Assembly: GCA_037200445.1 (NCBI GenBank)
Contig: JBBCGH010000001.1
Coordinates: 620,001-684,000 of the forward strand
Origin: Alphaproteobacteria bacterium
GTDB taxonomy: Bacteria > Pseudomonadota > Alphaproteobacteria > Rhizobiales > Xanthobacteraceae
DNA length: 64,000 nucleotides
Reading direction: 5' to 3'
The notes under the pieces were generated by a model that saw only the letters and a list, made by a program, of their open reading frames with translations, did no database searches and had not been told where the DNA came from. Position numbers and translations under genes: made by a program. Positions 7,678-17,615 of this stretch are shown in pieces (position 1 is the stretch's first letter; each line of letters opens with the position of its first letter).

Positions 7678-9954
7678 ATGGAAGGGACCGCTGCGCTGTC
7701 GAAAGCCGCCAAAGACGAAAAGGCTTGGCGCGGATTCCAGCCCGGACACTGGCGCGACACAATCGATGTCCGCGACTTCATCGTCCGCAACGCCACGCCC
7801 TATGCCGGCGACGAGAAATTCCTCGCCGGCCCCTCGAAACGGACGCAGGCCGTGTGGGCCAAGCTCCAGCCCTACTTCCGGGAAGAGCAGAAGAAGGGCG
7901 TGCTCGCTGTCGACGCCAAGTCGCCGTCCACGCTGCTCGCACACAAGGCCGGTTACATCGATCGCGACAATGAGGTGATCGTCGGATTGCAGACCGACGC
8001 GCCGTTCAAGCGCGCGATCTTTCCGTACGGCGGCCTGCGCATGGTCGAGGCGGGACTGAAAGCGGCAGGCTTCGATGCCGATCCGCAAGTCCACGAGGCG
8101 TTCACGAAATACCGAAAGTCGCACAACGACGGCGTGTTCGACGCCTACACGCCGGAAATCATGCGCTGCCGCAGGTCCGGCATTATCACCGGCCTGCCAG
8201 ATGCCTACGGCCGCGGCCGCATCATCGGCGACTATCGCCGCGTCGCATTGTACGGCACCGACCGCCTCCTCGAAGTGAAGCATCAGGAGCGCGCGCAGAT
8301 CGACGACATGTGGCCGAACGATGAAATCATTCGGCAGCGCGAGGAGTTGGCCGACCAGGTTCGTGCGCTGAAGGATCTTGCCGCGATGGGCAAGCTCTAT
8401 GAGTGCGACATCACGCGACCGGCCAAGGACGCGCATGAGGCCGTGCAGTGGACCTATCTCGCCTATCTCGGCGCCATCAAGGAAGCGAACGGCGCGGCCA
8501 TGTCGATCGGGCGCATTTCGAGCTTCCTTGACGTCTACATCGAGCGCGACCTGAAGGAAGGCACGCTGGACGAGGCGGGCGCGCAGGAGCTCTGGGATCA
8601 GCTCGTGCAGAAGCTGCGCATCGTGCGCTTCCTGCGCACCCCGGATTACGACGCGCTATTCTCGGGCGATCCCTACTGGGCGACCGAGTGCGTCGGCGGC
8701 ATGGATCTCAACGGCAAGCCGCTCGTGACCAAGAGCAGCTATCGCATGCTGCACACGCTGACCAATCTGGGGCCCGCGCCCGAGCCGAACATCACGGTGC
8801 TCTGGTCGCAACACATGCCGGAGCCCTTCAAGCGCTACTGCATCAAGGTCAGCAAGGAAACATCCTCGCTGCAGTACGAGAACGACGACCTGATGCGTCC
8901 GTTCTGGGGCGACGATTACGGAATCGCATGCTGCGTGTCGGCGATGAAGCTCGGCAAACAGATGCAGTTCTTCGGCGCGCGCGTCAACCTCGCCAAATGC
9001 CTGCTCTACGCCATCAATGGCGGACGCGACGAAATGTCAGGCGACCAGATCGCGCCGGCCGCGCCTGCGATCACCAGCGAGGTGCTCGACTACGAGGAGG
9101 TGATGGCGAAATTCGATCACATGATGGAGTGGCTCGCACGCACCTACGTGCACGCGATGAACTGCATCCACTACATGCATGACAAGTACTTCTATGAACG
9201 ACTCGAAATGGCGCTGCACGATCGCGACATCCTGCGCACCATGGCGTTCGGTATTGCGGGACTTTCGGTCGTCGCCGACAGCCTGGCGGCCATCAAATAC
9301 GCCAAGGTCCGCGTGGTCCGCGACGATACGGGGCTTGCGGTCGACTACGTCATCGAGGGGCCCGGCGCGAATTCGGTTCCCCAATACGGCAACAACGACG
9401 ATCGCGTCGACAGCATCGCGGCGGGCCTTGTCACCAGCTTCATGCAGAAGATCCGCAAGCATCCGACCTATCGCAATGCGACGCACACGCAGAGCGTCCT
9501 GACCATCACGTCGAACGTCGTGTACGGCAAGCACACCGGCAACACGCCGGACGGCCGCCGCAAGGGCGAACCGTTCGGTCCCGGCGCCAACCCGATGCAC
9601 GGCCGCGACAGCCACGGCTGGCTCGCGTCCTGCCTCTCGGTCGCAAAGCTTCCCTACAAGGATGCGCAGGACGGCATCAGCTACACCGTCTCGGTCTCTC
9701 CGCAGAAGGCGCACTTGTCGGACGACGAGTTGATCGGCGGTGCCGTCAAGGCGTTCGACACATACTTTGACCAGGGCGGCTTCCACATGAACCTGAACGT
9801 CCTCGACAAGGAGACGCTCAAGGACGCGATGGAAAACCCCGACAAGTATCCGCAGCTCACCATCCGGGTGTCCGGTTATGCCGTGAACTTCGTGCGGCTC
9901 ACGAAAGAGCAGCAGATGGATGTGATCAGCCGCACCTTCCACGGCGAGATCTGA
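7678..9954 (+). CDS. pflB: Formate C-acetyltransferase (pyruvate formate-lyase)
   Basis: Glycyl-radical enzyme converting pyruvate and CoA to acetyl-CoA and formate under anoxia, in the cytoplasm. The product is 758 residues, near the length of E. coli PflB. The adjacent active-site cysteines fall at Cys418-Cys419 ([12 protein letters not shown]), the same numbering as E. coli. The C-terminal glycyl-radical motif [13 protein letters not shown] places the radical at Gly733, followed by the usual [11 protein letters not shown] tail. ATG 7678 was chosen because GGGAGG precedes it closely, over an ATG 24 bases upstream. pflA follows 27 bases later and focA is three genes downstream, so this is true PFL context rather than a diol dehydratase or other glycyl-radical enzyme. 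Confidence 0.97.
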   Translation: MEGTAALSKAAKDEKAWRGFQPGHWRDTIDVRDFIVRNATPYAGDEKFLAGPSKRTQAVWAKLQPYFREEQKKGVLAVDAKSPSTLLAHKAGYIDRDNEVIVGLQTDAPFKRAIFPYGGLRMVEAGLKAAGFDADPQVHEAFTKYRKSHNDGVFDAYTPEIMRCRRSGIITGLPDAYGRGRIIGDYRRVALYGTDRLLEVKHQERAQIDDMWPNDEIIRQREELADQVRALKDLAAMGKLYECDITRPAKDAHEAVQWTYLAYLGAIKEANGAAMSIGRISSFLDVYIERDLKEGTLDEAGAQELWDQLVQKLRIVRFLRTPDYDALFSGDPYWATECVGGMDLNGKPLVTKSSYRMLHTLTNLGPAPEPNITVLWSQHMPEPFKRYCIKVSKETSSLQYENDDLMRPFWGDDYGIACCVSAMKLGKQMQFFGARVNLAKCLLYAINGGRDEMSGDQIAPAAPAITSEVLDYEEVMAKFDHMMEWLARTYVHAMNCIHYMHDKYFYERLEMALHDRDILRTMAFGIAGLSVVADSLAAIKYAKVRVVRDDTGLAVDYVIEGPGANSVPQYGNNDDRVDSIAAGLVTSFMQKIRKHPTYRNATHTQSVLTITSNVVYGKHTGNTPDGRRKGEPFGPGANPMHGRDSHGWLASCLSVAKLPYKDAQDGISYTVSVSPQKAHLSDDELIGGAVKAFDTYFDQGGFHMNLNVLDKETLKDAMENPDKYPQLTIRVSGYAVNFVRLTKEQQMDVISRTFHGEI

Positions 9955-9981
9955 CCGGGAGGGGGCAGCCGGAAAACGGCA

Positions 9982-10809
9982 ATGTCACAGTTCGGTACCA
10001 TCGAGGCCGGCAGCCGGCACGATCTGCGTGTCGGACTTTCGCCCGACGCGCCGGATGAAGCCGACCTGCGCGAGGAGGAAGGCGCCTTCGGCTACGTCCA
10101 CTCCTATGAGACATCGTCGCGCTACGACGGACCCGGGCTGCGCCTCGTTCTGTTCCTCTCCGGCTGTCTGCTTCGCTGCACGTACTGCCACAATCCCGAT
10201 ACCTGGCATCTGAAGGACGGCACCTACGTTTCCGTCGAGCAGGTGATCAAGCGTCTGGGCGATTTCGCGCCGGCGCTTCGTTCCCTCGATGGCGGCCTGA
10301 CCATCTCGGGCGGGGAAGCGATGGTGCAGCTCGCGTTCACGCGGCGGATTCTTGCGGCCGCGAAGGGCATGGGTCTGCACACCGCGATCGAGACGTCGGG
10401 CTTCCTCGGCGACCGCGTGGACGACAAGTTTCTTTCCGTCCTCGATCTCGTGCTGCTCGACATCAAGAGCGGCGACCCCGACACCTACAAGCGGGCGACG
10501 GGGCGCGACCAAGCACCGACGCTGCGCTTTGCCGAGCGCCTCGCCTCGATCGGCAAACCGGTGTGGGTGCGCTTCACGCTGGTGCCGGGGCTCACCGACG
10601 ATCCCGACAACGTCGATAAGATCGCGAAATTCGTCGCCCCGATGAAGAACGTCGAGTGGGTGGAGGTGCAACCCTTCCACCAGCTTGGCGCCTTCAAATG
10701 GAAGGCGATGGGCAAGGAGTACAAGGAAGCCAATACGCCCTCCGCGCCGCCTGATCTGGTCAAGCGCGTCATCGGACAGTTCCAGGCCGCGGGGTGCCGC
10801 GCGCGCTGA
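9982..10809 (+). CDS. pflA: Pyruvate formate-lyase activating enzyme (radical SAM)
   Basis: Installs the glycyl radical on PflB using S-adenosylmethionine and a [4Fe-4S] cluster. The CxxxCxxC cluster motif is Cys62, Cys66 and Cys69 (GCLLRCTYCHNPDTW), followed by the family GGE-like motif (LTISGGEAM). It is 275 residues, about 30 longer than E. coli PflA because of an N-terminal extension. The gene lies 27 bases after pflB and is certainly co-transcribed. Confidence 0.96.
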   Translation: MSQFGTIEAGSRHDLRVGLSPDAPDEADLREEEGAFGYVHSYETSSRYDGPGLRLVLFLSGCLLRCTYCHNPDTWHLKDGTYVSVEQVIKRLGDFAPALRSLDGGLTISGGEAMVQLAFTRRILAAAKGMGLHTAIETSGFLGDRVDDKFLSVLDLVLLDIKSGDPDTYKRATGRDQAPTLRFAERLASIGKPVWVRFTLVPGLTDDPDNVDKIAKFVAPMKNVEWVEVQPFHQLGAFKWKAMGKEYKEANTPSAPPDLVKRVIGQFQAAGCRAR

Positions 10810-10846
10810 ATCATCGACTTCAAGTTCGGGGCTGGGAGACTTCATC

Positions 10847-12451
10847 ATGATTGAGCTTGCGCAGAATATCCTCGGTACGCAGCCGATCCTTGCGATATTC
10901 CTCGCGATCGGCGTTGGCTATCTCGTCGGCCAGATCAACCTCGGCGGGTTTTCGCTCGGCGTCGGCGCGGTGCTGTTCGTCGGCCTCGCCATCGGCGCCT
11001 TTGCGCCGAAGGCGTCGATCACCGGTCCGATCGGCCTTACCGGCCTGGTCATGTTTCTCTATGGGATCGGCATCCTCTACGGGCGGCAGTTCTTCGAGGG
11101 CATGAGCGGCGCAGCCGGGATCAAATACAACCTGCTCGCGCTCGTCGCCGTCGTCGCCAGCCTGATCGTCGCGCTCCTGCTCGGACAAGCCTATGGGATC
11201 AAGATCGGTCACACGCTCGGTCTTTATGCGGGCTCGATGACCAGCACCGCGACCCTGCAGGCCGCGCTCGACACGATGGGAAACAAGGATCCATCGATCG
11301 GCTATTCGATCGCCTATCCGTTCGGCGTGATCGGCCCGATCCTGTGCATCTACTTCATGACACAGCACGTGAAGCCGTCCTTCCCGCCCAAGGTTTCGCA
11401 ATTCGCCATGGGCGAAGTGACCTTGGCCGGCCACTACGCTGGCCGCCGGCTCGCTGACATCAGTGCCGACCTGCCCGAGGGCGTCCAAGTCACGATGGTG
11501 CGCAAGGCGCATCAGAACGTCGTACCGGCGGACGACATCGTACTGGAGTCTGCGGACGGACTCCTGCTGGTAGGTGAGAGCAAGGCTGCGATCAACGAGG
11601 CGGCGACCCGGCTCGGAAAGCTGGACCCCGGCCGGATCGCCAAGGATCGCTCCGCGCTCGACTACATCCGCGTTTTTGTCGGCAAAGCGAACGTCGTGGG
11701 CGTGCCGCTCGGACAATTGCCGATGCCGGTCGGCTTCCCGACCCATCTGCTGCATGTCCGGCGCTACGACATGGACATCGTCCCCTCGCCGGATCTGACG
11801 CTGGAGTTCGGCGACCGGGTCGGCGTGCTGATGCCGCCGGAGCGCCGCGAAGAGATCCGGAAGCATTTCGGCGACACCGTGAAGGCCACTTCCGAATTCA
11901 GCTACGTCGCACTCGGGCTCGGGATGGTCATGGGAGTCTTGCTCGGCCTCATTCCGATTCCCATCCCGGGGGTCGGCACCGTCACGCTCGGCATCGGCGG
12001 CGGCCCGCTGATCGTCGCGCTCATCCTCGGCAAGCTGCGCCGCACAGGTCCGCTGCTCTGGACGTTGCCGCTGCCCGCCAACATCGTGCTGCGCAACTTC
12101 GGACTCGCGATCTTCCTGGCGGCCGTTGGCATCAACGCCGGACAGCCGTTCGTGCGCACCGTCGCGGAATCCGGCTTCACGATGCTGTTCATCGGCATGG
12201 CTGTGCTGCTGACCACCGTCGCGATCGTGCTGCTGGTCGGCTACTACATCATGAAGATCCCGTATGACGACCTGGTCGGCGTCGCGTCGGGCGCGACCGG
12301 CAATCCCTCGATCCTCGTTTATTCGAATCGCATGGCGCCGACCGAGCGGCCCGACATCGGCTACGCGATGATCTTCCCGTCGATGACGATCGTGAAGGTC
12401 ATCGCGGTGCAGGTTGTCGGCCTGATAGCGCTATCCGGAGGGGGCGGCTGA
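10847..12451 (+). CDS. AspT/YidE-type aspartate:alanine exchanger family transporter
   Basis: A 534-residue inner-membrane protein with two hydrophobic halves (about residues 1-175 and 345-534) separated by a soluble stretch containing one or two RCK_C/TrkA-C domains (about 185-345; ESADGLLLVGESKAAI). That layout is characteristic of the AspT/YidE family of amino-acid or dicarboxylate exchangers. ATG 10847 was chosen: GGGAG lies just upstream and the hydrophobic N-terminus begins there; the open frame extends far into pflA without coding sense. Its place between pflA and focA suggests export or exchange of a fermentation acid or amino acid. The substrate is inference. Confidence 0.85.
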   Translation: MIELAQNILGTQPILAIFLAIGVGYLVGQINLGGFSLGVGAVLFVGLAIGAFAPKASITGPIGLTGLVMFLYGIGILYGRQFFEGMSGAAGIKYNLLALVAVVASLIVALLLGQAYGIKIGHTLGLYAGSMTSTATLQAALDTMGNKDPSIGYSIAYPFGVIGPILCIYFMTQHVKPSFPPKVSQFAMGEVTLAGHYAGRRLADISADLPEGVQVTMVRKAHQNVVPADDIVLESADGLLLVGESKAAINEAATRLGKLDPGRIAKDRSALDYIRVFVGKANVVGVPLGQLPMPVGFPTHLLHVRRYDMDIVPSPDLTLEFGDRVGVLMPPERREEIRKHFGDTVKATSEFSYVALGLGMVMGVLLGLIPIPIPGVGTVTLGIGGGPLIVALILGKLRRTGPLLWTLPLPANIVLRNFGLAIFLAAVGINAGQPFVRTVAESGFTMLFIGMAVLLTTVAIVLLVGYYIMKIPYDDLVGVASGATGNPSILVYSNRMAPTERPDIGYAMIFPSMTIVKVIAVQVVGLIALSGGGG

Positions 12452-12463
12452 GGAGACCGCGCC

Positions 12464-13393
12464 ATGGATCAGCGGACACCACGCTCGGAGTCCCGACAGC
12501 CGCCTCAGCTGGTGATGTTCGACGCCGTCATGCCGGCGACGATGGCCGCGCGCGCCGAGGAGAGCGGCATCAAGCGCGCAGAACTCGATCCGCTGACTCT
12601 GCTAGTGCTCGCCGTGCTCGGTGGGGCGTTCGTGGCCTTTGGCGCCGTGTTTGCAACGACGGTCACCGCGGGCAGCGCGGCCATCACGTCTGCGGATGGA
12701 GGCGTATTGTCCGCCGGGCTTCCCTACGGAATCGTGCGGCTGCTCACCGGACTCGCCTTCTGCCTCGGGCTTGTTCTCGTCGTGGTGGGCGGAGCCGAGC
12801 TGTTCACCGGCAACGTCCTCATCGTGATGGCATGGGCGAGCCACAAGGTCACGACTCGCGCGGTGCTGCAGAACTGGACGCTGGCATTCATCGGCAACTT
12901 CGTGGGCGCCATGGCAACGGCGGCGCTGGTGTTCTTTTCAACGCAATATACCTTCGGCGGCGGTTCGGTCGGATTGGTGGCGCTGAATACCGCGCACGCG
13001 AAAACCTCGCTCGCGTTCTTTCCCGCGCTGACGCTTGGGATTCTCTGCAACACGCTCGTCTGCCTGGCGGTCTGGATGTGCTACGGCGCACGCACCACGA
13101 TCGACCGGGTGGTCACAGTCGTTCCGCCGATTGCGGGCTTTGCCGCGGCCGGTTTCGAACACTCGATCGCCAACATCTATTTCATTCCGCTCGGGCTCTT
13201 CATAAAGGCCGGCGCCCCGGATTCGTTCTGGACTTCGATCGGCAAGACCGCTGCGGATTATCCAAACCTCACGTGGTGGAATTTCGCCGCAAATCTCGTG
13301 CCGGTCACGATCGGCAATATTATCGGCGGCGCGGTTCTGGTCGCGGCGGTCTACTGGTTCATATACCTGCGCCAGCGGCCAACGGCGCGTTGA
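12464..13393 (+). CDS. focA: Formate/nitrite transporter family channel (FocA-like)
   Basis: A 309-residue membrane channel with six predicted helices and a cytoplasmic N-terminal extension of about 40 residues. Family signatures include FTGNVLIVMAWASHKV and NWTLAFIGNFVGA, and near the end NLVPVTIGNIIGGAVLV. FocA moves formate in or out according to pH. In an operon with pflB-pflA the expected job is release of formate. It starts 12 bases after the AspT gene with GAGGAGA as ribosome binding site. A nitrite or hydrosulfide channel is less likely given the context. Confidence 0.92.
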   Translation: MDQRTPRSESRQPPQLVMFDAVMPATMAARAEESGIKRAELDPLTLLVLAVLGGAFVAFGAVFATTVTAGSAAITSADGGVLSAGLPYGIVRLLTGLAFCLGLVLVVVGGAELFTGNVLIVMAWASHKVTTRAVLQNWTLAFIGNFVGAMATAALVFFSTQYTFGGGSVGLVALNTAHAKTSLAFFPALTLGILCNTLVCLAVWMCYGARTTIDRVVTVVPPIAGFAAAGFEHSIANIYFIPLGLFIKAGAPDSFWTSIGKTAADYPNLTWWNFAANLVPVTIGNIIGGAVLVAAVYWFIYLRQRPTAR

Positions 13394-13511
13394 GAAGCGA
13401 AGCATGAAGCCCAATACGATCGGATCGAAAACTAATCCTCCGCACAGCTAGGACCCGCCCTGTCCGCGCTGTTAGAGCTTCCCCACGGCTACTTTCAGAA
13501 GGTGAGCGCAG

Positions 13512-14510
13512 ATGACTCCAATAGCCGAAAAGATCAGCGACATCACTGCACTGTCGGCCGCAGGCCCGGCTCCAACAACAACCTCGAAGTACGACCGGCT
13601 CATCGCCAGAGCCAAACAGGTGCCTCCTGTTAGGACGATTGTCGCGCACCCGTGCGATGAGACCTCGCTGCGGGGATCGGTCGAGGCGGCGGAAGCGGGC
13701 ATCATCACACCCGTTTTCGTTGGACCGGCGACCAAGATATCCGACGTCGCGCGCGCGGCCCGGATCAATATCGACCGATTCGAAATCGTGGACGCGCCGC
13801 ATAGCGATGCATCCGCCGCCAGGGCGGTCGAGCTCATCCATGAATCGAAGGGCGAGGTGTTGATGAAGGGCAGCCTTCACACCGACGAGCTGATGCGCGC
13901 AGTGGCCTCATCGAAAACCGGTTTGCGTACGGCACGCCGGATCAGCCACGTCTTCGTCATGGATGTCCCGACCTATTCCGAGACGCTGTTCATTACCGAC
14001 GCGGCGATCAACATCTTCCCCGATCTCGACGCCAAGCGCGACATTATTCAGAACGCGATTGATCTGTGGACGCAGGTCGGACTTGGCGCGCCGCGCGTCG
14101 CCATCCTGTCGGCGGTCGAGACCGTCACCTCGAAGATCCCCTCGACGATCGAAGCGGCTGCGCTGTGCAAGATGGCCGATCGCGGCCAGATCACCGGCGG
14201 AATCCTCGATGGCCCGCTCGCCTTCGACAACGCGATCGACCCCGAGGCCGCAAGAATCAAGGGCATCAAGTCCGAGGTGGCGGGCCGCGCGCAGATTTTG
14301 ATCGTGCCCGACCTCGAAGCCGGCAACATGCTGGCCAAGAACCTGTCGTTCATGGCGAAAGCGGACTCGGCCGGCATCGTCCTCGGTGCGCGGGTGCCGA
14401 TCGTGCTGACCTCGCGCGCCGACTCCGTTCGTTCGCGCATGGCGTCCTGTGCGGTTGCCGTTCTCTACGCGGATGCACGCCGCAACAGCACCGCGCTGCC
14501 AAAGGCTTGA
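13512..14510 (+). CDS. pta: Phosphate acetyltransferase / phosphate butyryltransferase family
   Basis: Transfers an acyl group from CoA to phosphate, giving acetyl phosphate for the kinase encoded 5 bases downstream. The 332-residue product carries the PTA_PTB fold with [13 protein letters not shown] near residue 75, the region [18 protein letters not shown] near 220 and [11 protein letters not shown] near 270. It lacks the long N-terminal domains of the enteric enzyme. Sequence alone does not fix acetyl- versus butyryl-specificity; pairing with ackA and pflB favours acetyl. It lies 118 bases after focA, so it may also have its own promoter. Confidence 0.9.
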   Translation: MTPIAEKISDITALSAAGPAPTTTSKYDRLIARAKQVPPVRTIVAHPCDETSLRGSVEAAEAGIITPVFVGPATKISDVARAARINIDRFEIVDAPHSDASAARAVELIHESKGEVLMKGSLHTDELMRAVASSKTGLRTARRISHVFVMDVPTYSETLFITDAAINIFPDLDAKRDIIQNAIDLWTQVGLGAPRVAILSAVETVTSKIPSTIEAAALCKMADRGQITGGILDGPLAFDNAIDPEAARIKGIKSEVAGRAQILIVPDLEAGNMLAKNLSFMAKADSAGIVLGARVPIVLTSRADSVRSRMASCAVAVLYADARRNSTALPKA

Positions 14511-14515
14511 GTCCG

Positions 14516-15724
14516 ATGGGTCCGATCCTGGTCGTCAACGCCGGCTCCTCGAGCGTCAAGTTTCAGCTGTTTGCGGCCGACGCGACGGGGCCGCGGCGTC
14601 TGCTCAAGGGCCAGGTGGACGGCATTGGCACCAAGCCGCGTCTGCGCGCCGAGGCAGCGGACAAGCAGAAGCTGATCGACCAAACCTACTCTCCGGAGCA
14701 GATGAAGGACGTCCCGGCGGCACTGCAGACCGCCGGCGCGTGGCTGCGCGAAACGCAGAAGCTCGAGCCGGCCGCGATCGGCCACCGCGTGGTGCATGGC
14801 GGACCGGAGTACGATCAGCCGATCCGGATCGACCAGGAGGTTCTCTCGCGGCTCGAACGCTACGCGCCGCTCGCCCCGCTGCATCAGCCGAACAATCTCG
14901 CGCCGATCCGGGTGCTGCTCGAGCGCATGCCCGAAGTTCCGCAGGTCGCGTGCTTCGATACCGCCTTTCACCGCACCCACGATGCGCTGGCCGATCATTA
15001 CGCGATTCCCCAGCGGTTTTACGCGGAAGGTGTCCGGCGCTACGGGTTTCACGGCCTGTCCTACGAATACGTCGCAAGCCGTCTCCCGGACGTAGCGCCC
15101 GCTATCGCGGGCGGCCGGGTCATCGTGGCCCACCTCGGCAGCGGCGCCTCCATGTGTGCGCTGTTACGGGGCCGCAGCGTCGAATCCACCATGGGTTTCA
15201 CCGCGCTCGACGGGCTGCCGATGGGAACGCGGCCGGGGCAGATCGATCCTGGTGTCGTGCTTTATCTGATCGACCAGAAGAAGATGACCGTCGCTGAGGT
15301 TCAGCGGCTGCTCTATAACGAATGCGGGTTGAAGGGCCTGTCCGGCGTCAGCAACGACGTGCGCGAACTCGAAGCAAGTTCTGATCCGAAGGCAAGCTTC
15401 GCGCTGGAATACTTCGTGTATCGCGTCGGACTATGGACGGGGACGCTTGCGGCTGCGCTCGGTGGGCTCGATGCGTTCGTCTTCACAGCCGGGATTGGCG
15501 AGAACTCCCCGAGCATGCGGGCCCGGATTGCGGGGAAGCTCGGTTGGCTCGGTTGTGAACTCGACGCGGACGCCAACAAGCAAAGCGCATCGTTGATATC
15601 GGCTCCCATGAGCCGCGTCCCGATCTACGTCGTGCCCACTGACGAAGAGCTGATGATCGCGCGGCACACGCTCGCCGTCCTTTCGAAGTCTCCGCGGAAA
15701 CCCGAGAGGACCGCGGCAGCCTAG
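14516..15724 (+). CDS. ackA: Acetate kinase
   Basis: Converts acetyl phosphate and ADP to acetate and ATP, completing PflB-Pta-AckA substrate-level phosphorylation. It is 402 residues, the usual length. ASKHA motifs are present in order: [14 protein letters not shown] at the N-terminus, [43 protein letters not shown], and [13 protein letters not shown] near the C-terminus. ATG 14516 was chosen, 5 bases after pta, because the open frame upstream lies over pta and lacks family sequence. Propionate kinase activity is a possible alternative. Confidence 0.96.
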   Translation: MGPILVVNAGSSSVKFQLFAADATGPRRLLKGQVDGIGTKPRLRAEAADKQKLIDQTYSPEQMKDVPAALQTAGAWLRETQKLEPAAIGHRVVHGGPEYDQPIRIDQEVLSRLERYAPLAPLHQPNNLAPIRVLLERMPEVPQVACFDTAFHRTHDALADHYAIPQRFYAEGVRRYGFHGLSYEYVASRLPDVAPAIAGGRVIVAHLGSGASMCALLRGRSVESTMGFTALDGLPMGTRPGQIDPGVVLYLIDQKKMTVAEVQRLLYNECGLKGLSGVSNDVRELEASSDPKASFALEYFVYRVGLWTGTLAAALGGLDAFVFTAGIGENSPSMRARIAGKLGWLGCELDADANKQSASLISAPMSRVPIYVVPTDEELMIARHTLAVLSKSPRKPERTAAA

Positions 15725-15786
15725 GGGCAACGCCATGACGGCTGTCGCAGTCTCACACTTCGCCCACGGCCGCAAGCTTCTCCACC

Positions 15787-16140
15787 GTTGAGACATTGCG
15801 CGACGGGCGATTGGTTGAGATCCGCGCGCGGAAACCGGCGGACGCCGAAGGTTTGAAGGAGGCGGTAGCGCCGAGGCGCTGAGTCGCCGGTTCTTCGCAC
15901 CGAAGCGTCGCTTCTCCGAGCAGGAAATCACATACTTCGCGAACATCGATTTCGTCACGCAGGTCGCGCTGGTCACTGTCGCAGCCGGCAAGCCTTCAAT
16001 TGTAGCTGGCCGCAGATACGTTCTGGTGCAGCCCGGCGTCGCCGAGGTCGCGTTTGCGGTGCTCGACGACTTTCAGGGGCAAGGCATCGGCACCAAGCTG
16101 ATGTGCCACGCGCGACTTGGGCACTGTCCCAATCTGAAAC
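15787..16140 (+). pseudogene. Frameshifted, truncated GNAT acetyltransferase remnant
   Basis: Reading from 15787 gives a plausible GNAT N-terminus (LRDGRLVEIR, then PADAEGLKEAVA) that hits a stop near 15893. The next frame continues from about 15870 as AEALSRRFFAPKRRFSEQE, then QPGVAEVAFAVLDDFQGQGIG, which contains the acetyl-CoA binding loop. A net loss of several bases near 15870 explains the shift. Homology stops abruptly at about 16110, after GTKLM, where a complete GNAT domain would go on for 50 more residues. It follows ackA directly and marks a break in the conserved block. Confidence 0.7.
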
Positions 16141-16344
16141 TCCGCAGGGAAAGAATGTCACGAGCCTTCAGCCCGATGCTGCCTGCCGATCACAAACAGA
16201 ACTGCTTTGGCAGAGTGTCGAGCACGTCCGTCGCACTGAGTATACCTCCCGTATCCCCCTGAAAGATAAGCTGAGTGTAAGTACAATATTGAATCGAGAG
16301 TAACTCATGCTAAGGTTGTGAAAGATAGATTGAGGGGGGATCAA

Positions 16345-16581
16345 ATGCAATTTAGCGTCCACGCGCGCGGTCAAGGAAAACGTGTTCGGGTGACAGACTG
16401 CATTGGTGGCGGTGAGGTGTTCAATAAATTCCTTAATCCCGATGACTCGTCAGATGTCACAGTGGCGACAAACGACGGCCAGACGGGAGATGTGGACATT
16501 ACCGCGCAGATGCGAAATGACAGTCCTTGGGTTATCGTTCAGAGCGACTACGCCGTTCGATCAGGCGAGTCGTTGAAATAG
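16345..16581 (+). CDS. Hypothetical protein (78 aa) upstream of RTX remnant
   Basis: A 78-residue frame with a strong purine-rich ribosome binding site (GAGGGGGGATCAA before ATG 16345). The sequence (MQFSVHARGQGKRVRVTD at the start, SDVTVATNDGQTGDVDI in the middle) is hydrophilic with no signal peptide and no recognised domain. It may be the 5' end of the broken RTX-type gene that follows, because a stop at 16581 interrupts a region that resumes as calcium-binding repeats at 16654. Confidence 0.4.
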   Translation: MQFSVHARGQGKRVRVTDCIGGGEVFNKFLNPDDSSDVTVATNDGQTGDVDITAQMRNDSPWVIVQSDYAVRSGESLK

Positions 16582-16653
16582 ACGATCATGGAAGGCATAC
16601 TTTCTCAACGGCGCCGCAATTATGCAACGCTAAGCTGAACGGCCGCGGGGAGG

Positions 16654-16991
16654 GATATGCTGATCGGCGGTGGCAGCAACGACACGCTCAACGGCAGCAC
16701 CGAGAACGATATATTGGAGGCGGCACCCGGAACGATAAGCTGACCGGCAGCAGGGGCGACGATGCTTTCGTTTCCATGCCGGGTTCGGCCAGGACACGAT
16801 AACCGACTTTGCCGCCGGGAATGCCAGCAACGACGTGCTGGAATTCCACGACGGCTTGTTCGCCGATGCGGTGGCGACACTGGCGGAGGCGACGGCACCG
16901 GGCAGCAACACCGTCATCACGGTGGATGCCGCGACGACCATCACACTCCAGCATGGCTAACCTCACGGTGAACGACTTCCACGTTGTGTGA
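16654..16991 (+). pseudogene. Frameshifted C-terminus of an RTX / hemolysin-type calcium-binding protein
   Basis: Three short in-register pieces in different frames together give an RTX end. They are DMLIGGGSNDTLNGSTENDIL (16654-16716), then GGTRNDKLTGSRGDDAF, then GFGQDTITDFAAGNASNDVL with a downstream NLTVNDFHVV tail. The nonapeptide-like GGxxxDxLxG repeats, the F.F..GFGxDTI.DF motif and the NDF terminus are typical of type I secreted proteins. At least two, probably three, frameshifts make this a pseudogene. No secretion genes are nearby. Confidence 0.65.
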
Positions 16992-17045
16992 AGCTGCATA
17001 AGCAAACATTCAGAGCCGGTGTCACACCGGCTTGCCCACGGCTGG

Positions 17046-17615
17046 TCATTCCTGCGCTGGCGCGCGGTAAGCGCGAATCTTCTCCATCAGCCAGCCCCAC
17101 GCCTCCTGCTCGATCGGCCCGGCCGTCTTGCTGACGGCGATCTCCAGATAAGCAAGCTCGCTGTCGATCTTCTCGTGCGGCAGCATGTGCAGGCGGCTCG
17201 TCAGGATCGCCGCCTCAACGACCGCGGCCTGCGCGCGGTTGAAGCCGCGGAACGGCGCGTGCTGCGCCAATTGCACGACGCCACAATGAAAGCGCGGGCG
17301 CTGGTCGTCGTCGGTTACGCGCCTCACCGACAGCTCCGCATGCGCGAGTGCACCGGCGAGCCGCGGCACCGGCACGGTGCCCGACGCCATCGTCGGCCAG
17401 TTCGTTCGCCCGGTGAGACAACCTGCGAAGACGCGCACATCGTCGGTGTAATTCGCGACCGCGAATGGGACCGCACGCAGGTTGTCGAGCGTGGTCGACG
17501 GGCGGAACGGCGCGATGATCCAGTCTTCGCCGTCCGCTATGAGGCCGAGCGGCGCGATGTGCACGGCGCCCGCGGCGTTCACCGTCGTGACGATCGTCTC
17601 GCGGATCATCGGCAT
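17046..17615 (-). CDS. DUF447 family protein, methanopterin-cluster associated
   Basis: A 189-residue protein of the DUF447 family, a flavin-reductase-like split-barrel fold found in methanogens and in bacteria with tetrahydromethanopterin (H4MPT). The N-terminus RETIVTTVNAAGAVHIAPLGL and the following PFRPSTTLDNL match the family. It is the last gene of a minus-strand operon; its ATG shares one base with the stop of the preceding gene. Its biochemical role is unproven; C1-cofactor synthesis is inferred from context. Confidence 0.8.
   Translation of the reverse strand: MPMIRETIVTTVNAAGAVHIAPLGLIADGEDWIIAPFRPSTTLDNLRAVPFAVANYTDDVRVFAGCLTGRTNWPTMASGTVPVPRLAGALAHAELSVRRVTDDDQRPRFHCGVVQLAQHAPFRGFNRAQAAVVEAAILTSRLHMLPHEKIDSELAYLEIAVSKTAGPIEQEAWGWLMEKIRAYRAPAQE

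Noticed and set aside
7150-8436. 428-codon minus-strand frame across the pflB 5' region
   Set aside because: It is antisense to well-conserved PflB sequence and has no family character; only its last 28 codons were kept as a weak small-peptide candidate.
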